A stretch of DNA of 64,000 bases from an uncultured bacterium (GTDB lineage: Bacteria; DRYD01), in NCBI GenBank assembly GCA_937139605.1, contig CAKZQG010000026.1:42827-106826 (forward strand). Direction: 5' to 3'. Below the pieces are notes generated by a model that saw only the letters and a program-made list of their open reading frames with translations, searched no databases and was not told the origin of the DNA. The stretch's first letter is position 1. Each line of letters starts with the position of its first letter. A program made the translations under genes and the position numbers. Of the stretch, positions 52,208 to 62,757 are shown one piece after another.

Positions 52208-53374
52208 ATGAGAGATTATTATGAAATTTTAGGGGTTTCTAAGAATGCTAGTGTAGAAGAAATTAAAGCCGCTTATAGAGTTTTAGCTAAAAAATATCAT
52301 CCAGATATAGCAGAAAATAAAGAAGAAGCTGAAAAAAAATTTAGAGAAATTAACGAAGCCTATCAGGTTTTATCTGATCCTGAAAAACGAAAAATCTATG
52401 ATAAATATGGAACTTTAGATCCTCAATACACTTCTTCTAATTATTCTTCTTATAGTTATTCTGCTGCTAGTGATATTTTTGATTTATTTAGTGATTTATT
52501 TGAGGATTTTGTTTTTGAAGGAAGAAGACAAAAAGATTATAAGGATTATATATATAAACCTGTTAAAGGACAAGATATAAAACTAACTGTTGAAATAACT
52601 TTAGAAGATGCTTATTTTGGAGTTAATAAAAAAGTTACTGTTCCTATTAAAAAAGCTTGTAATGTATGCCAAGGATTAGGTTTCTTAAAAGAAGATATTC
52701 AAAAATGTAAGGTATGTAATGGGAGTGGGCAGATTTCATATAAAACTAAATCGTTTTTTGGGACTATTTTAACTTCTCATGTTTGCCCACAATGTAATGG
52801 CTATGGATTTACTGTTGAAAAAAATTGCTATAAATGTAATGGTAATAAATATATAACTACTCAAGAAGAAATAGAGATAACTATTCCAAAAGGAGTAGAT
52901 AATAATGATATTTTAATAATACAGAATAAGGGGCATGAGGGGTTAAATGGGGGTAAGAATGGCGACCTTTATATTTATATTAAAATACTAGAACATCCAT
53001 TTTTTAAAAGAAAAGGAAATGATTTGTATATAACTATTCCTGTTAGTTTTATAGATGCTATTTTAGGAACTAAAATAAAGGTACCAATAATTAATGGATT
53101 TGTGGATTTAGATATACCTTCTGGTACTCAACCTAATAAGGAATTTGTTATTCAAAATTATGGCATGCCTATAAAAGATTCTAACAAAAAAGGGAATCTA
53201 ATTGTAAAAATAGATGTTAAAATCCCTGAAAAATTAAATAATGAACAACGCAAAGCTATCGAAAATATTAAACATATATTTGATAATACCTATACTATTA
53301 ACACTAACAGTAATAATTTTGAAAAAGAGAATAATAATATATTTTCTAAACTTTTTAATAAAAAGAAAAAATGA
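52208..53374 (+). CDS. dnaJ: Co-chaperone DnaJ
   Basis: A 388-residue type I Hsp40. J domain 1-70 with HPD in [12 protein letters not shown]. The linker is Ser/Tyr-rich ([12 protein letters not shown]) rather than Gly/Phe-rich. Four zinc-binding CxxCxGxG repeats follow ([31 protein letters not shown]), then the beta-sandwich client domains. It stimulates DnaK ATPase and delivers substrates. Confidence 0.96.
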   Translation: MRDYYEILGVSKNASVEEIKAAYRVLAKKYHPDIAENKEEAEKKFREINEAYQVLSDPEKRKIYDKYGTLDPQYTSSNYSSYSYSAASDIFDLFSDLFEDFVFEGRRQKDYKDYIYKPVKGQDIKLTVEITLEDAYFGVNKKVTVPIKKACNVCQGLGFLKEDIQKCKVCNGSGQISYKTKSFFGTILTSHVCPQCNGYGFTVEKNCYKCNGNKYITTQEEIEITIPKGVDNNDILIIQNKGHEGLNGGKNGDLYIYIKILEHPFFKRKGNDLYITIPVSFIDAILGTKIKVPIINGFVDLDIPSGTQPNKEFVIQNYGMPIKDSNKKGNLIVKIDVKIPEKLNNEQRKAIENIKHIFDNTYTINTNSNNFEKENNNIFSKLFNKKKK

Positions 53375-53477
53375 ATTTATATATTTTAATTATTTAACAA
53401 GCATCTGCAAGGAGTATATATTTTCTTTACAAAATATCAGTTTGTGTGCATAATATTTTAGGGGGCACTGGCTTAAC

Positions 53478-53561
53478 AAGCATTAAACGGTTTGAAACTC
53501 AATGGTGATTATCCACATTCTAATGCTTAATTAAACAATTAATAAGTGGGGTAGTTTACTT
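53478..53561 (+). promoter_or_regulatory. Conserved leader B, upstream of the penicillin-binding protein gene
   Basis: Between dnaJ and the PBP gene. AAGCATTA (53478-53485) pairs with TAATGCTT (53521-53528), enclosing GTTTGAAACTCAA (53490-53502) and TGGTGATTATCC (53503-53514). After 7 nt comes AATGCT and after another 11 nt TTAATAAGT, then GGGGTAGTTTACTT. These blocks and spacings repeat leader A at 38922-39007. AAGT/ACTT (53544-53547 with 53558-53561) can fold the G-run into a loop, 15 nt before the ATG. A single DnaA-box-like TTATCCACA (53509-53517) falls inside but is not conserved in leader A. Confidence 0.55.
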
Positions 53562-53566
53562 TTTGG

Positions 53567-55264
53567 ATGAAGAAACATAAAGAATTTGAAAAAGTATTTA
53601 AGAAAAGGGTTTCTATAGTTTTTTATTGTTCTGTTTTATTTTGTTTGATAATAGTTTATAAATTGGTATATATTCATATAATAAATAGGGATTTTTATAT
53701 AAAGAAAGCCCAGAATCAAAGTATAGGGAAAATAGAATTACATGCTTTTAGAGGCAGAATTTTAGATAGGAATAATTTAGTATTAGCTTATTCTATTCCG
53801 TCATACAGTATCGCTATTAGACCTACTTTAATTAATAATGAAAAAGAAATAGATTATATTCTCGATACTTTAAAAAATTTAAATATTAATCCTTATTTAA
53901 CAAAAAGTGAGATATTAAAATTAAGGGATCAAAGGGTACCATTTGCGTGGTTGTCTCGTAAAACTATCGAAAATTATAACTATAGCCAATTGTTTAGTTT
54001 TTTTAATAATTTTAATTCAGTTGAAATAGTTAGAGAACCAAGCGGTAAAAGAATTTATAATTTTAAAGATTTAACAGATATTATAGGTATAGTGGATATA
54101 GACGAAAAGGGAATAGAAGGATTAGAATTATATTTAGATAAAAATAGTAAAATAAAGGGGCAGGATGGGTATTATATTTTACAATTTGATGGGCAAGGAA
54201 ATCCAATTTATACTAAAGTAATCGATTATAAAAAACCTATTGATGGTCAAGATATAACTTTGTCTATAGATGCTAAGCTACAAACAGCTTTATCTAATTT
54301 AGCTTATCAGAAATTGCTAGAACATCATGCTAAAGAAGTTTCAGTAGTTGTAGCTAATAAGTATGGAGAGATTTTAGCATGTGTTAGTCAAGAAAAAGAA
54401 CATATTAACTTTAGGGTTAATGCTATAGGTAAGATGTATGAACCAGGATCTATTTTTAAGATTTTTACTATTGTTAGTGCTTTAGATAGTGGGATTTCTC
54501 CTGATAAGAAGTTCTTTAGTGGTCCTAGTATTGTTGTAGATGGTTGGACTATTTCTAATGCAGATGATGGATTATATACATCTGGCCAAGAAAACTTAGA
54601 AGATATTCTTACTTACTCTTTTAATGTAGGTACTGTTTCTGTTATGAAAGAACTTGGGACTAAGAAATTTATTGAATATTTATATAAATTAGGGTTTTAT
54701 GAGTTTAGTGGAGTAGAACACCCTTCTGATGTTAAACCTTTAATTGGGGATTTAACTAATGAACCTATGGTTAGGTTTGCTACTATTTCCTTTGGCCAAG
54801 GTATTGCTATTAGCCCTTTACATATTACTAAATTAATGACAATAATAGCCAATGGAGGGTATAAAGTTAATCTAACTTTTATTAAAGATAAAAACAAGGA
54901 TTATAAAAAGAATTTAAAAGTATTAAATGATTATGCTATTAAAGAGATTCGGAAGTATTTAAGGAGTGTGGTAGTAAGAGGGACAGGTAAGAAAGCGGAA
55001 GTAGAGGGATATTTTTGTGCAGGCAAAACTGGGACTGCTCAAATGGTTTCAGATAAAGGAGGCTATGAGCCAGGTAAGTATGCGGCTTCTTTTGTCGGAT
55101 TTTTCCCTTATTTTGATCCACAATATATTATATTTGTTGTAGTTAAAGAGCCTGTTGGAATGTATTATGGTGGACAAGTGGCTGCTCCTATTTTCCATCA
55201 AACCGTACTAACTCTAATTAGCATCTATAATATTAAACCTTTTTATGATAATTATAGAAATTAA
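53567..55264 (+). CDS. Class B penicillin-binding protein (FtsI/SpoVD-like transpeptidase)
   Basis: A 565-residue protein: short cytoplasmic tail, one anchor helix (about 17-36), a dimerisation domain (RGRILDRNNLVLAYS, GKRIYNFKDLTDIIG) and the transpeptidase domain. SxxK is S295-I-F-K in EPGSIFK, SxN is in YSFNVGTV, and KTG is K487 in GKTGTAQ. It cross-links peptidoglycan. It resembles FtsI more than PBP2 in length. It is not in a dcw cluster. It is preceded by leader B. Confidence 0.92.
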   Translation: MKKHKEFEKVFKKRVSIVFYCSVLFCLIIVYKLVYIHIINRDFYIKKAQNQSIGKIELHAFRGRILDRNNLVLAYSIPSYSIAIRPTLINNEKEIDYILDTLKNLNINPYLTKSEILKLRDQRVPFAWLSRKTIENYNYSQLFSFFNNFNSVEIVREPSGKRIYNFKDLTDIIGIVDIDEKGIEGLELYLDKNSKIKGQDGYYILQFDGQGNPIYTKVIDYKKPIDGQDITLSIDAKLQTALSNLAYQKLLEHHAKEVSVVVANKYGEILACVSQEKEHINFRVNAIGKMYEPGSIFKIFTIVSALDSGISPDKKFFSGPSIVVDGWTISNADDGLYTSGQENLEDILTYSFNVGTVSVMKELGTKKFIEYLYKLGFYEFSGVEHPSDVKPLIGDLTNEPMVRFATISFGQGIAISPLHITKLMTIIANGGYKVNLTFIKDKNKDYKKNLKVLNDYAIKEIRKYLRSVVVRGTGKKAEVEGYFCAGKTGTAQMVSDKGGYEPGKYAASFVGFFPYFDPQYIIFVVVKEPVGMYYGGQVAAPIFHQTVLTLISIYNIKPFYDNYRN

Positions 55265-55302
55265 AATTAGATAATTTTGAAACAAATGTATTTTACAATA
55301 TT

Positions 55303-56580
55303 ATGGCTGTTTTTAGAAATAAAATACAGAAAATAATAGAAAAATTCTCTAATCTAAATTTAGAAGAATTAGAACAAAAATTAAATGAATTTAATTTTGA
55401 AGAACTTTCTTCTTTAAAACTTCCTAATATGTCTTCCTTAGAAAAAAAAGATATAGAAAAAAGAATAGATTTTATTCAAAATTTTTCTAAAACTCAATTG
55501 AAATATCTTATAGATAATGCTAATATAGATAACTTAGACATATTTAAAGGGAATATAGAGAATTATATTGGTTTAGCGAAAGTACCTATTGGTTTAGTTG
55601 GACCTTTAAAGGTTAAAGGGCTAAATGCTAAGGGTGTATTTTTTGTACCTATGGCTACTACGGAAGGTGCTTTAGTAGCTTCATATACTCGGGGTTCTAT
55701 TATTACTTATTTATCTGGCGGGATATATTCTGCGGTTTTAGTAGAAAGAGTTTCTAGAGCTCCAGCTTTTAAGTTTTTAAATCTTATTCAAGCAGGAAAA
55801 TTCACCTTATGGGCTTTTCAACAATTTGAAAAATTCAAAGAGATTACTAAATATAATTCTAAGCATGCTAATTTGGAGGATATGTTAGTTAATATTACGG
55901 GGAATATTGTTTATTTGAGTTTAGATTTTACCACAGGTGATGCTGCAGGACAAAATATGGTAACTATTATAACTGATGAAATATGTAGATTTATATTAGC
56001 TAATAGTCCAGTTAAGCCAATTTCATTTTTTATAGAAAGTAATTTATCAGGTGATAAGAAAGCTTCTTATTTATCTTATATGTTTGTTAGGGGTAAGAAG
56101 GTGGTAGCTGAAGCGGTTATAGATGCTAAATTAATTAAGAAATTTTTAAATACTACAGCTGAGAAGATAAACGAGTATGTTAATTTATCGACGATAGCGG
56201 GGATGCAGAGTGGGACTTTAGGGGCTCAGGGGCATTATGCTAATGCTTTAGCAGCTATTTTTATAGCTACTGGTCAAGATGTTGCGTGTGTTTCAGAATC
56301 TGCTGTCGGGATTACTCGTACCGAACTAATTGGAAATGATTTATATATTAATGTTAATATCCCTAATTTGATAGTGGGTAGTGTTGGAGGAGGTACGTCG
56401 TTGCCTACTCAAAAAGAATGTTTAGAGATTATGAATTGTTATGGAGATTCTAATGCTAATAAACTTGCAGAGATTATAGGTGCTACTGTTTTAGCAGGTG
56501 AATTATCTTTAATAGGTTCGATTGCCGCTAATGATTTCGCAAAAGCTCATAAAAAATATCGCAAAAAAATCTCTAATTAA
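55303..56580 (+). CDS. Class I HMG-CoA reductase
   Basis: A 425-residue protein with ENYIGLAKVPIGLVGPLKV, ATTEGALVASYTRG (class I form, catalytic Glu), GDKKASY (catalytic Lys), GDAAGQNMVTI (Asp), GAQGHYANALAAIFIATGQD and a C-terminal KAHKKYRKK with the conserved His. It reduces HMG-CoA to mevalonate with NADPH, the key step of the mevalonate route. Most bacteria use the MEP route and class I is the archaeal and eukaryotic type, so transfer or retention is likely. It follows the PBP gene by 38 bp and precedes a BtaA-like gene by 21 bp. Confidence 0.93.
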   Translation: MAVFRNKIQKIIEKFSNLNLEELEQKLNEFNFEELSSLKLPNMSSLEKKDIEKRIDFIQNFSKTQLKYLIDNANIDNLDIFKGNIENYIGLAKVPIGLVGPLKVKGLNAKGVFFVPMATTEGALVASYTRGSIITYLSGGIYSAVLVERVSRAPAFKFLNLIQAGKFTLWAFQQFEKFKEITKYNSKHANLEDMLVNITGNIVYLSLDFTTGDAAGQNMVTIITDEICRFILANSPVKPISFFIESNLSGDKKASYLSYMFVRGKKVVAEAVIDAKLIKKFLNTTAEKINEYVNLSTIAGMQSGTLGAQGHYANALAAIFIATGQDVACVSESAVGITRTELIGNDLYINVNIPNLIVGSVGGGTSLPTQKECLEIMNCYGDSNANKLAEIIGATVLAGELSLIGSIAANDFAKAHKKYRKKISN

Positions 56581-56601
56581 TATATACTTAAAATATTTTT
56601 T

Positions 56602-57678
56602 ATGGTTAAAGATTATATTCATTATTCTAATTGTTGGGAAGATACGGATATTTTAATAACAGCATTTGATTTAAAAGATAATGTTCAAAAGAACTATTTA
56701 TCTATAGCTTCAGCAGGGGATAATACTTTTGCTATCCTCTCTTTTAATCCTTCTTTGGTTTTAGCTGTTGATTTTAATTTAGCTCAAATTGCTTTAGTTG
56801 AATTGAAAAAAATTGTTATTCAAAAATTAGATTATGAGCAAGCTTTAGAGTTCTTGGGAATAAAAAAATCCAATAACCGGTTGGAATTATTTAAAACTTT
56901 AGAAAAATATTTATCTTATGGCTCTTATAATTTCTTTTTAAAAAATAATAAAATTATATTAAATGGAGTTATTCATGCTGGTAAATTTGAAAAATATTTT
57001 AATATATTTAGAAAATATATTTTAAAGTGGTTTTTGGATTATGATAAAGTTGATAGATTTATGGAAGATATTAATTTAAGGAGGGATTTTTTTTATAAAA
57101 AAGTTAATTCTAAATTAGGGAGGTTTATTTTTAGGGTATTTTTTAGTAATGAAATTATGGGATTAATAGGAAGAAATAAAAATTTTTTTAAGTATTCTAA
57201 AGTTAATTTATCTCAAGAGATACTAGACAGGATAGAAGCTGGATTAATATTTACTGAAACTAAAGAGAATTCTTATTTAGAGTATATTCTTAAAGGGAAC
57301 TTTGAAAAAAATTTACCTTATTATTTAAAGCCTAACGTGTTTTATAAATTAAAAAATATATTAAATGATAATACTGAAAAGCTTATAATTTATCATGGTT
57401 CTTTATATGATGCTCTTGAAAGTTTTAAAAGCATAAAGTTTGATGGGTTTAATTTATCTGATGTTTTTGAGTATATGGCTACTAATGATTACTTAAGGCA
57501 TCTTCAAAAAATAAAAGAAGTAGCTAATAAAAAAGCGATTTTACTTTATTGGAATATGCTTGTTGATAGATTTCAAAACATTGACGGGATTGTTGATCTA
57601 ATTGATTTAGCTTCTAATTTATTTAAAAATAATCAATCGTTTTTTTATAGAAGACTTGTTATTCAACAAATAGAATAA
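56602..57678 (+). CDS. BtaA-like S-adenosylmethionine:diacylglycerol aminocarboxypropyltransferase (DUF3419)
   Basis: A 358-residue protein. IHYSNCWEDTDILITAF (6-22) is the family opening; SIASAGDNTFAIL and AVDFNLAQIALVELKK form the SAM site; NLSDVFEYM and AILLYWNM come later. BtaA moves the aminocarboxypropyl group of SAM to diacylglycerol, the first step of betaine-lipid synthesis; BtaB then methylates the product. No btaB is nearby, so the product may stay as the unmethylated lipid or the acceptor may differ. It sits 21 bp after HMG-CoA reductase. Confidence 0.82.
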   Translation: MVKDYIHYSNCWEDTDILITAFDLKDNVQKNYLSIASAGDNTFAILSFNPSLVLAVDFNLAQIALVELKKIVIQKLDYEQALEFLGIKKSNNRLELFKTLEKYLSYGSYNFFLKNNKIILNGVIHAGKFEKYFNIFRKYILKWFLDYDKVDRFMEDINLRRDFFYKKVNSKLGRFIFRVFFSNEIMGLIGRNKNFFKYSKVNLSQEILDRIEAGLIFTETKENSYLEYILKGNFEKNLPYYLKPNVFYKLKNILNDNTEKLIIYHGSLYDALESFKSIKFDGFNLSDVFEYMATNDYLRHLQKIKEVANKKAILLYWNMLVDRFQNIDGIVDLIDLASNLFKNNQSFFYRRLVIQQIE

Positions 57679-57838
57679 AAAATTATAGTTTTATATAAAA
57701 TAAAACAAACGATTTTTTTATGTTTTTACCTTTGACATGTTTTTTAATGAAGGATTTTTCTTTTTTTTTGAAGAAATATTATAAAAATAAAATAAAATAA
57801 AAAATAGAAAAACATAAAACCAAGGAGAAAAAAGGAAT

Positions 57839-59287
57839 ATGAGAACTTATGTATTATGGGCTTTTATTATTATTCTAATTGGTATTATGTTTAATATAAT
57901 TTCCTGTGGTTCTTGTGATAACAAGTTTATTGGATATTATGGTTTAATTGGGAATTCAGGTGGTAGTGGAGGTGGAGGAAACTTAGGAAGTGGTGGAGCA
58001 GTTAATATTTGGGCTCAAGATCTAAATCAAGGAGGCTGGGTAGTTTTATCTAACGTGTATAAAGGTGGTATTTTTGATGGAATTAATTATTATCTTTCTG
58101 GTTTTCAAGAAGATACTACTAAAAAATACGCGATAGTAAAATTAAATCCCGATTTAACTTTAAATTACGGAAAATATTACACTGTTTCGGGTTCCACTGA
58201 TATTGGCTTAACTAATCTTTATTTTAATCCAAATGATAGTACAAAGTTATATGTTGGTGGCTGGCATAATGGGGCTGCCGGTAATGGAATAATAGCAGAA
58301 ATAGATAAAAATACTGGAAATTTAACTATCATTAAAGCATATTCTAATACTGGTTCAATTAATTTAATAACAGATTCTACGCATTTGTATGGAGTAAGTG
58401 TAAATGGATATATAATGAAGTTAAATTTAAGTGATTTAAGTATAGTAGATTCTAAACAAATAAATGGTTATAATTTTAGTAGTATATCTCAAAATAATAG
58501 TTATATAGCTACTTATAATGTTAATTCTTCTTCTTATGGAGTAGTTGCTGTAAAAAAGGATTTTAGTTCAGCAACTTTGTTTAAAACTAATGGTAATCAA
58601 AATCAAGTTCCACTAATAGATAGTGATAATAATATGTATTTAATAGATAAATCTACCGATAATAATCTTGTTATTGCTAAGATCAATTTAAATGATAATA
58701 GTTTAGATATTTCTAAGGAATATACATTAAGTTTAACAAGTGCTTATTATTCTGGAATATTTTTGGATGATGGGAGTATGCTAGTTGCTATAGAATCAAC
58801 TGATCTTAGCAATAGGTTTTTACAGTTTTTTAAAATCAATAGGAATGATCTAAGTTTAGTTAGTAAAGTAAGAGTACTTCCTAAACAGCAGTTATCAGGT
58901 AATTATCCAATAGAAAGTATTGAATCAATGACGTTATTTACAGATTTTAGTGGTGGGTTCTTTGCTGCTGGGATATTACATTGGGATATATCTGAAGGTG
59001 ATGTTTCTATATCCCTGGACATAGGTTATGCCTTGAAAATGCCATCTAACTTTAACTTAGATCCTAATAATTGTGTATTTAATACCACATATAATATACC
59101 AATTAATAGTGCGAATTATAATTACAATATTGATTATACAAATATGAATTTAGATAATAGTAATTTAAATTTAAATGAAATATCTTCATTAAGTTTAAGT
59201 TCGAAGGATCTAAACACTTTTGTAGGATGTATAGATTCTAGTAATCCAAATATACTGAATAAAACCATTCAAAAAAACAAAAAATAA
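57839..59287 (+). CDS. Lipoprotein with propeller-like repeats, paralogue of 23508-24809
   Basis: A 482-residue protein. Residues 1-22 form a lipoprotein signal ending FNIISCGSC, so Cys23 should be lipidated. A Gly/Ser linker (NSGGSGGGGNLGSGG) follows. Residues 75-400 contain strand repeats matching those at 23508-24809: YAIVKLNPDLTLNYGKYY, GIIAEIDKNTGNLTIIK, LYGVSVNGYIMKLNLSDL. The C-terminus is Asn-rich. I know no function; a surface-exposed propeller is inferred. The start has an AAGGAG site. About 160 bp of T-rich sequence without a gene lies upstream. Confidence 0.7.
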   Translation: MRTYVLWAFIIILIGIMFNIISCGSCDNKFIGYYGLIGNSGGSGGGGNLGSGGAVNIWAQDLNQGGWVVLSNVYKGGIFDGINYYLSGFQEDTTKKYAIVKLNPDLTLNYGKYYTVSGSTDIGLTNLYFNPNDSTKLYVGGWHNGAAGNGIIAEIDKNTGNLTIIKAYSNTGSINLITDSTHLYGVSVNGYIMKLNLSDLSIVDSKQINGYNFSSISQNNSYIATYNVNSSSYGVVAVKKDFSSATLFKTNGNQNQVPLIDSDNNMYLIDKSTDNNLVIAKINLNDNSLDISKEYTLSLTSAYYSGIFLDDGSMLVAIESTDLSNRFLQFFKINRNDLSLVSKVRVLPKQQLSGNYPIESIESMTLFTDFSGGFFAAGILHWDISEGDVSISLDIGYALKMPSNFNLDPNNCVFNTTYNIPINSANYNYNIDYTNMNLDNSNLNLNEISSLSLSSKDLNTFVGCIDSSNPNILNKTIQKNKK

Positions 59288-59308
59288 ATAATTAAAAAAT
59301 AAATAATT

Positions 59309-59331
59309 GCTTTTTTGATGTTTTAAAAAGC
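59309..59331 (+). terminator. Weak terminator after the lipoprotein gene
   Basis: GCTTTTT and AAAAAGC (59309-59331) can form a 7-bp hairpin with a short loop, followed by TTTCT. It is AT-rich, hence weak, and lies between convergent genes. Confidence 0.35.
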
Positions 59332-59392
59332 TTTCTAAAAGCATTTTTATGCTGATTGATGATAAAATGTTTTTATTTTTGATTTTTAGAAT

Positions 59393-60226
59393 TTAAGAAT
59401 TAATGATATTAAAAATAGAGATTAAATTTTCATTATTTAAGTTAATTGCTCTTTGTTGGAGTATGGAATTTATCAACACATTATAATTTTTTAGTTTTTC
59501 TATTTCAGTAGTTGTTAAAATATTAATTAGTTTTTTATTTTTATTTTTGTATATTTTATCAAGGAATTTGTATAGTTTGTTTATATAATTTTTATCGAAT
59601 TCTTTTTTTTTGTTTAAAGATATTATTTGGCTAAACACTTTTGGTTGAGGAGTGTAATATTTCGGATGAATTATAAAATGATATTCTATATTATAGATCA
59701 TATTTAAAATCAAGCTTTGCGCATTATTTAATGATTTTATTTTATCTACTACTTCCTTTTGTAAATTTAAAATAATTAAAGCCAACTTTTTGTTATAATC
59801 TATTATTTTTCTTAAAACTATACCTGTTATATAGAATGGGATATTTCCTATTAGTATTAAGTTTTCAAATTTATTTAAGTCTATCTTTTCAAATGGGGTA
59901 TTTATTATTTCTATTTTTTTATCTAGGTATAAATTGTTAAAGGTCTTGTTTTCAGTTATTTTTAGTTCTAATTTTTTTATTAATCTGTAATCTATTTCAT
60001 TTAATAGGATTTTATCAAATGGGGTGTTAGTTTTTATTAGTTTATTTAGTAAAGTGAAAGATAGGATTCCGTATGAAGATCCTATTTCTAGGATTGTGAT
60101 TTGTTTTAGGTTTTGGTTGGTTAATTCTTTTATTTTTTCTATTATTATTGATGCTATGTTATCAAGGATAGTAGGATCATTAATAAAATGTTGTCCTAAG
60201 GATTTTCTATGTTTTATTGGTAGCAT
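59393..60226 (-). CDS. rsmA: 16S rRNA dimethyladenosine transferase
   Basis: A 277-residue KsgA/RsmA protein. KHRKSLGQHFINDPTILDNI is the typical start; ILEIGSSYGILSFTLL replaces the usual EIGPGxGxLT SAM loop; LIGNIPFYITGIVLRKI carries the catalytic NxPF/Y motif. HPKYYTPQPKVFSQI comes later. It dimethylates A1518/A1519 of 16S rRNA. The SAM loop and NIPF are somewhat divergent but the key residues remain. It follows the GH57 gene by 8 bp. Confidence 0.9.
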   Translation of the reverse strand: MLPIKHRKSLGQHFINDPTILDNIASIIIEKIKELTNQNLKQITILEIGSSYGILSFTLLNKLIKTNTPFDKILLNEIDYRLIKKLELKITENKTFNNLYLDKKIEIINTPFEKIDLNKFENLILIGNIPFYITGIVLRKIIDYNKKLALIILNLQKEVVDKIKSLNNAQSLILNMIYNIEYHFIIHPKYYTPQPKVFSQIISLNKKKEFDKNYINKLYKFLDKIYKNKNKKLINILTTTEIEKLKNYNVLINSILQQRAINLNNENLISIFNIINS

Positions 60227-60234
60227 CTTAGTTT

Positions 60235-62757
60235 TTATATATTAATTATTCTTATTTTAAGGTAATTAGCTAATTCTATTATACATTCATTTATTTTTAT
60301 TAAATAATTTTTAAAACTAAAATTTGGGTTTTTAACATTGTCTTTATAGAAATTATGGAATGTTTTGTAATATAGGTTATAAAATTTATTTTGTGCTTTC
60401 CAGAGGTTTAAGTTAATATTTAAATTCTGTGCTAAATCCAATAGTTTTTTTATAATATTTAAATTATTTTTTATATTATTTAATTTTGTTATTAAGATTT
60501 CTTCTTTGTTAGTTTTTTCGAATTCTATTGATAGAATGTTAGAAAATTCTTTAAAGTTATTTGTTATTATTTCTATTTTTGAGCTAATTTTATCTATTAT
60601 TAAATTGGAAAGCTTTTCAAAATCTAAGGGGATATTTGTATTATTTAGGTAAAATTTTATTTCTTCTATTTTTTCGTTATTTATTATTTCTTCTTTGATA
60701 AGTTTTTCTAGTTCTATGTCTATTATCAGTTGTAAAATTAAGGATAGTTCTAATGGAATTGGTAGTTTATATTCTATTAAGTTATTTACTATGAATTTAT
60801 TATTGTAAAGTAAATTTTCTAAGACGTTATCAATTTCTTTTATATAAGAATTTATTATTTTATTTACTATTTTTCTTTTTATATTAGGTAAGATGTCTTT
60901 TAGAGTATATACATTTTTAAAATAGGTTTCTATTGAGTTTATTATACCTATTATTTCTAGTTTATTTAAGTAGTTTTTAAAGATTTTAAAAAGTTGAGAA
61001 AAATTTAGTTCTGTTTGGTTTTTTATATTAACACCTATAAATAAGTTCATTCCTGATAAAAATGCTGATATCACTATAAATTCTTTTTCTTCTAAGTATT
61101 TTATATTATTTGCTTTTAGTGAAGCTAATAGGAGTTTGTAATCCTGTTCATTTATTTTTTTTATTTCCTCATAGTAAAAAAGTAAATTATATTTAAATGT
61201 ATTTTCATTAAAGAATTGTTTATTTAGTATATGTGAGGCTATTAGGAGTTCTATGGGGATTGGTTTTATCAAATTAGTAAAAATGTATTTTCCATTTATA
61301 TATTTTGGGTAATTTGATTCTGCTTGTTCTAAGATGTCTAAAAATTTGTTTCTTATATTTTCTATTATTTCTTTGTTAAATACCTCAGAAATTTTGTTTA
61401 GTGCGTATTCTAAGTACTTCATATTTTGGGTAGCTTCTAATCCTGAGATATCGTCAAAAAACCAACCACAACTTGTATAAGCAAATAATATGTTTTTATA
61501 TATTTCTAATAATTTTAATTTTTTTTGGATTTCATTTTCATTTTTATTGTTAAAGTAGTTATATATAAAATCTTTGTAATCATTAAAAGAGGAAAAGTCT
61601 TTAACTTCGAAATCCCTTTTTAGGATTATGTCTATATAGTTTTGTAAGTCTTTAAAGAATTCTTCTTGGGATTTATATGGGGTGTTATTTTGTTTTATTT
61701 GTTTTAGGAATTCGTCTTTTAGGAAGTCTATTGCCTTTCTAAATGGAGTTCGCCATTTTTGGTTAGTATTAGGATCAAATTTACATCCGCAGTCACTTCT
61801 CCATCTCTCTATCCCATGCGCGCAACTCCAGGAAGTGTTATCTATTATTTCTCCTTCATATTCTATGTAATTATTTTTTAGGTAGTATTCTAAATTACTT
61901 ACTTTTACTATGTTAGAATTATTTAGATAGTTTATAGCGAAAGCTAAGCCTAGTTCTCCAAATTTTTTATGATGTCCAAAGGTTTCTCCATCTGTTGCTA
62001 TTAATATCATTGAATTTTCTAAGTTCTTTAATTTATTTAATAAATTATTTGCAAGTTTTTCTCCATTATATAGTGCATCTTTAAATGAGATCTCTGCTGA
62101 TAATTCTTTATCAAATGGGAATACTATTATCTTGTTTCCTGAAGGTAATTTTATTAGGATTGGTTTCCTAGGGATAAAACTATTTTCCCATTCATTTGAG
62201 TTTATTTTTTTTACTCTTTTTATCTGGTGTTCTCCTAGGATAGTAAATTTTATATTATAGTATGCTAATATTTCGAGGGTATTAGTATCTACTGCGGTTT
62301 CACTTAGCCACATTCCTTTGGGGTATCTTTTGAAATGATAATAGAAGTCCTTTATTCCCCAGTATACTTGTAGTTTTTTATCGTTTTCATCGCTTAGGGG
62401 CATTATTATGTGATTATATACTTGTGCTATTGCGTTTCCGCAGCCTTCAAAATGTTTTAGACTTTCTCTGTCTGCTTCTATTATCTTTTGGTATAGTTCA
62501 GGTTTGTATAGTTTTATCCATTTTAGTAATGTCGGGCCAAAGTTAAAGCTCATATATTCTAAGTTATTTATTATTTTTATAATATATCCATATGAATCTA
62601 TTATTCTTGCGAAGGTGTTTGGGATGTAGCATTCGTTTGCAATTCTTTCATTCCAGTTATCAAATGGATATGCGCTTTCTTGGATATCTATTTCTTCGGT
62701 ATATGGGGTTTCTCTGGGTGGCTGATAAAAATGCCCATGAAATATTACATAATTCAT
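60235..62757 (-). CDS. GH57/DUF3536 glycoside-hydrolase-like protein
   Basis: An 840-residue protein. The N-terminus FHGHFYQPPRETPYTEEI is the GH57 opening used by the DUF3536 group. LSETAVDTNTLEILAYYNIKFTILGEHQ and LIATDGETFGHHKKFGELG (about 255-273) are further motifs, with DTSWSC-like NTSWSCAHGIERWRSDCGC after them. The C-terminal 400 residues are helical. GH57 enzymes act on alpha-glucans; the substrate of DUF3536 is not known to me. It has no signal peptide. Confidence 0.85.
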   Translation of the reverse strand: MNYVIFHGHFYQPPRETPYTEEIDIQESAYPFDNWNERIANECYIPNTFARIIDSYGYIIKIINNLEYMSFNFGPTLLKWIKLYKPELYQKIIEADRESLKHFEGCGNAIAQVYNHIIMPLSDENDKKLQVYWGIKDFYYHFKRYPKGMWLSETAVDTNTLEILAYYNIKFTILGEHQIKRVKKINSNEWENSFIPRKPILIKLPSGNKIIVFPFDKELSAEISFKDALYNGEKLANNLLNKLKNLENSMILIATDGETFGHHKKFGELGLAFAINYLNNSNIVKVSNLEYYLKNNYIEYEGEIIDNTSWSCAHGIERWRSDCGCKFDPNTNQKWRTPFRKAIDFLKDEFLKQIKQNNTPYKSQEEFFKDLQNYIDIILKRDFEVKDFSSFNDYKDFIYNYFNNKNENEIQKKLKLLEIYKNILFAYTSCGWFFDDISGLEATQNMKYLEYALNKISEVFNKEIIENIRNKFLDILEQAESNYPKYINGKYIFTNLIKPIPIELLIASHILNKQFFNENTFKYNLLFYYEEIKKINEQDYKLLLASLKANNIKYLEEKEFIVISAFLSGMNLFIGVNIKNQTELNFSQLFKIFKNYLNKLEIIGIINSIETYFKNVYTLKDILPNIKRKIVNKIINSYIKEIDNVLENLLYNNKFIVNNLIEYKLPIPLELSLILQLIIDIELEKLIKEEIINNEKIEEIKFYLNNTNIPLDFEKLSNLIIDKISSKIEIITNNFKEFSNILSIEFEKTNKEEILITKLNNIKNNLNIIKKLLDLAQNLNINLNLWKAQNKFYNLYYKTFHNFYKDNVKNPNFSFKNYLIKINECIIELANYLKIRIINI

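Noticed and set aside
53509..53517. Single perfect DnaA box as a second origin
   Set aside because: Only one box, inside a conserved leader whose other copy lacks it.
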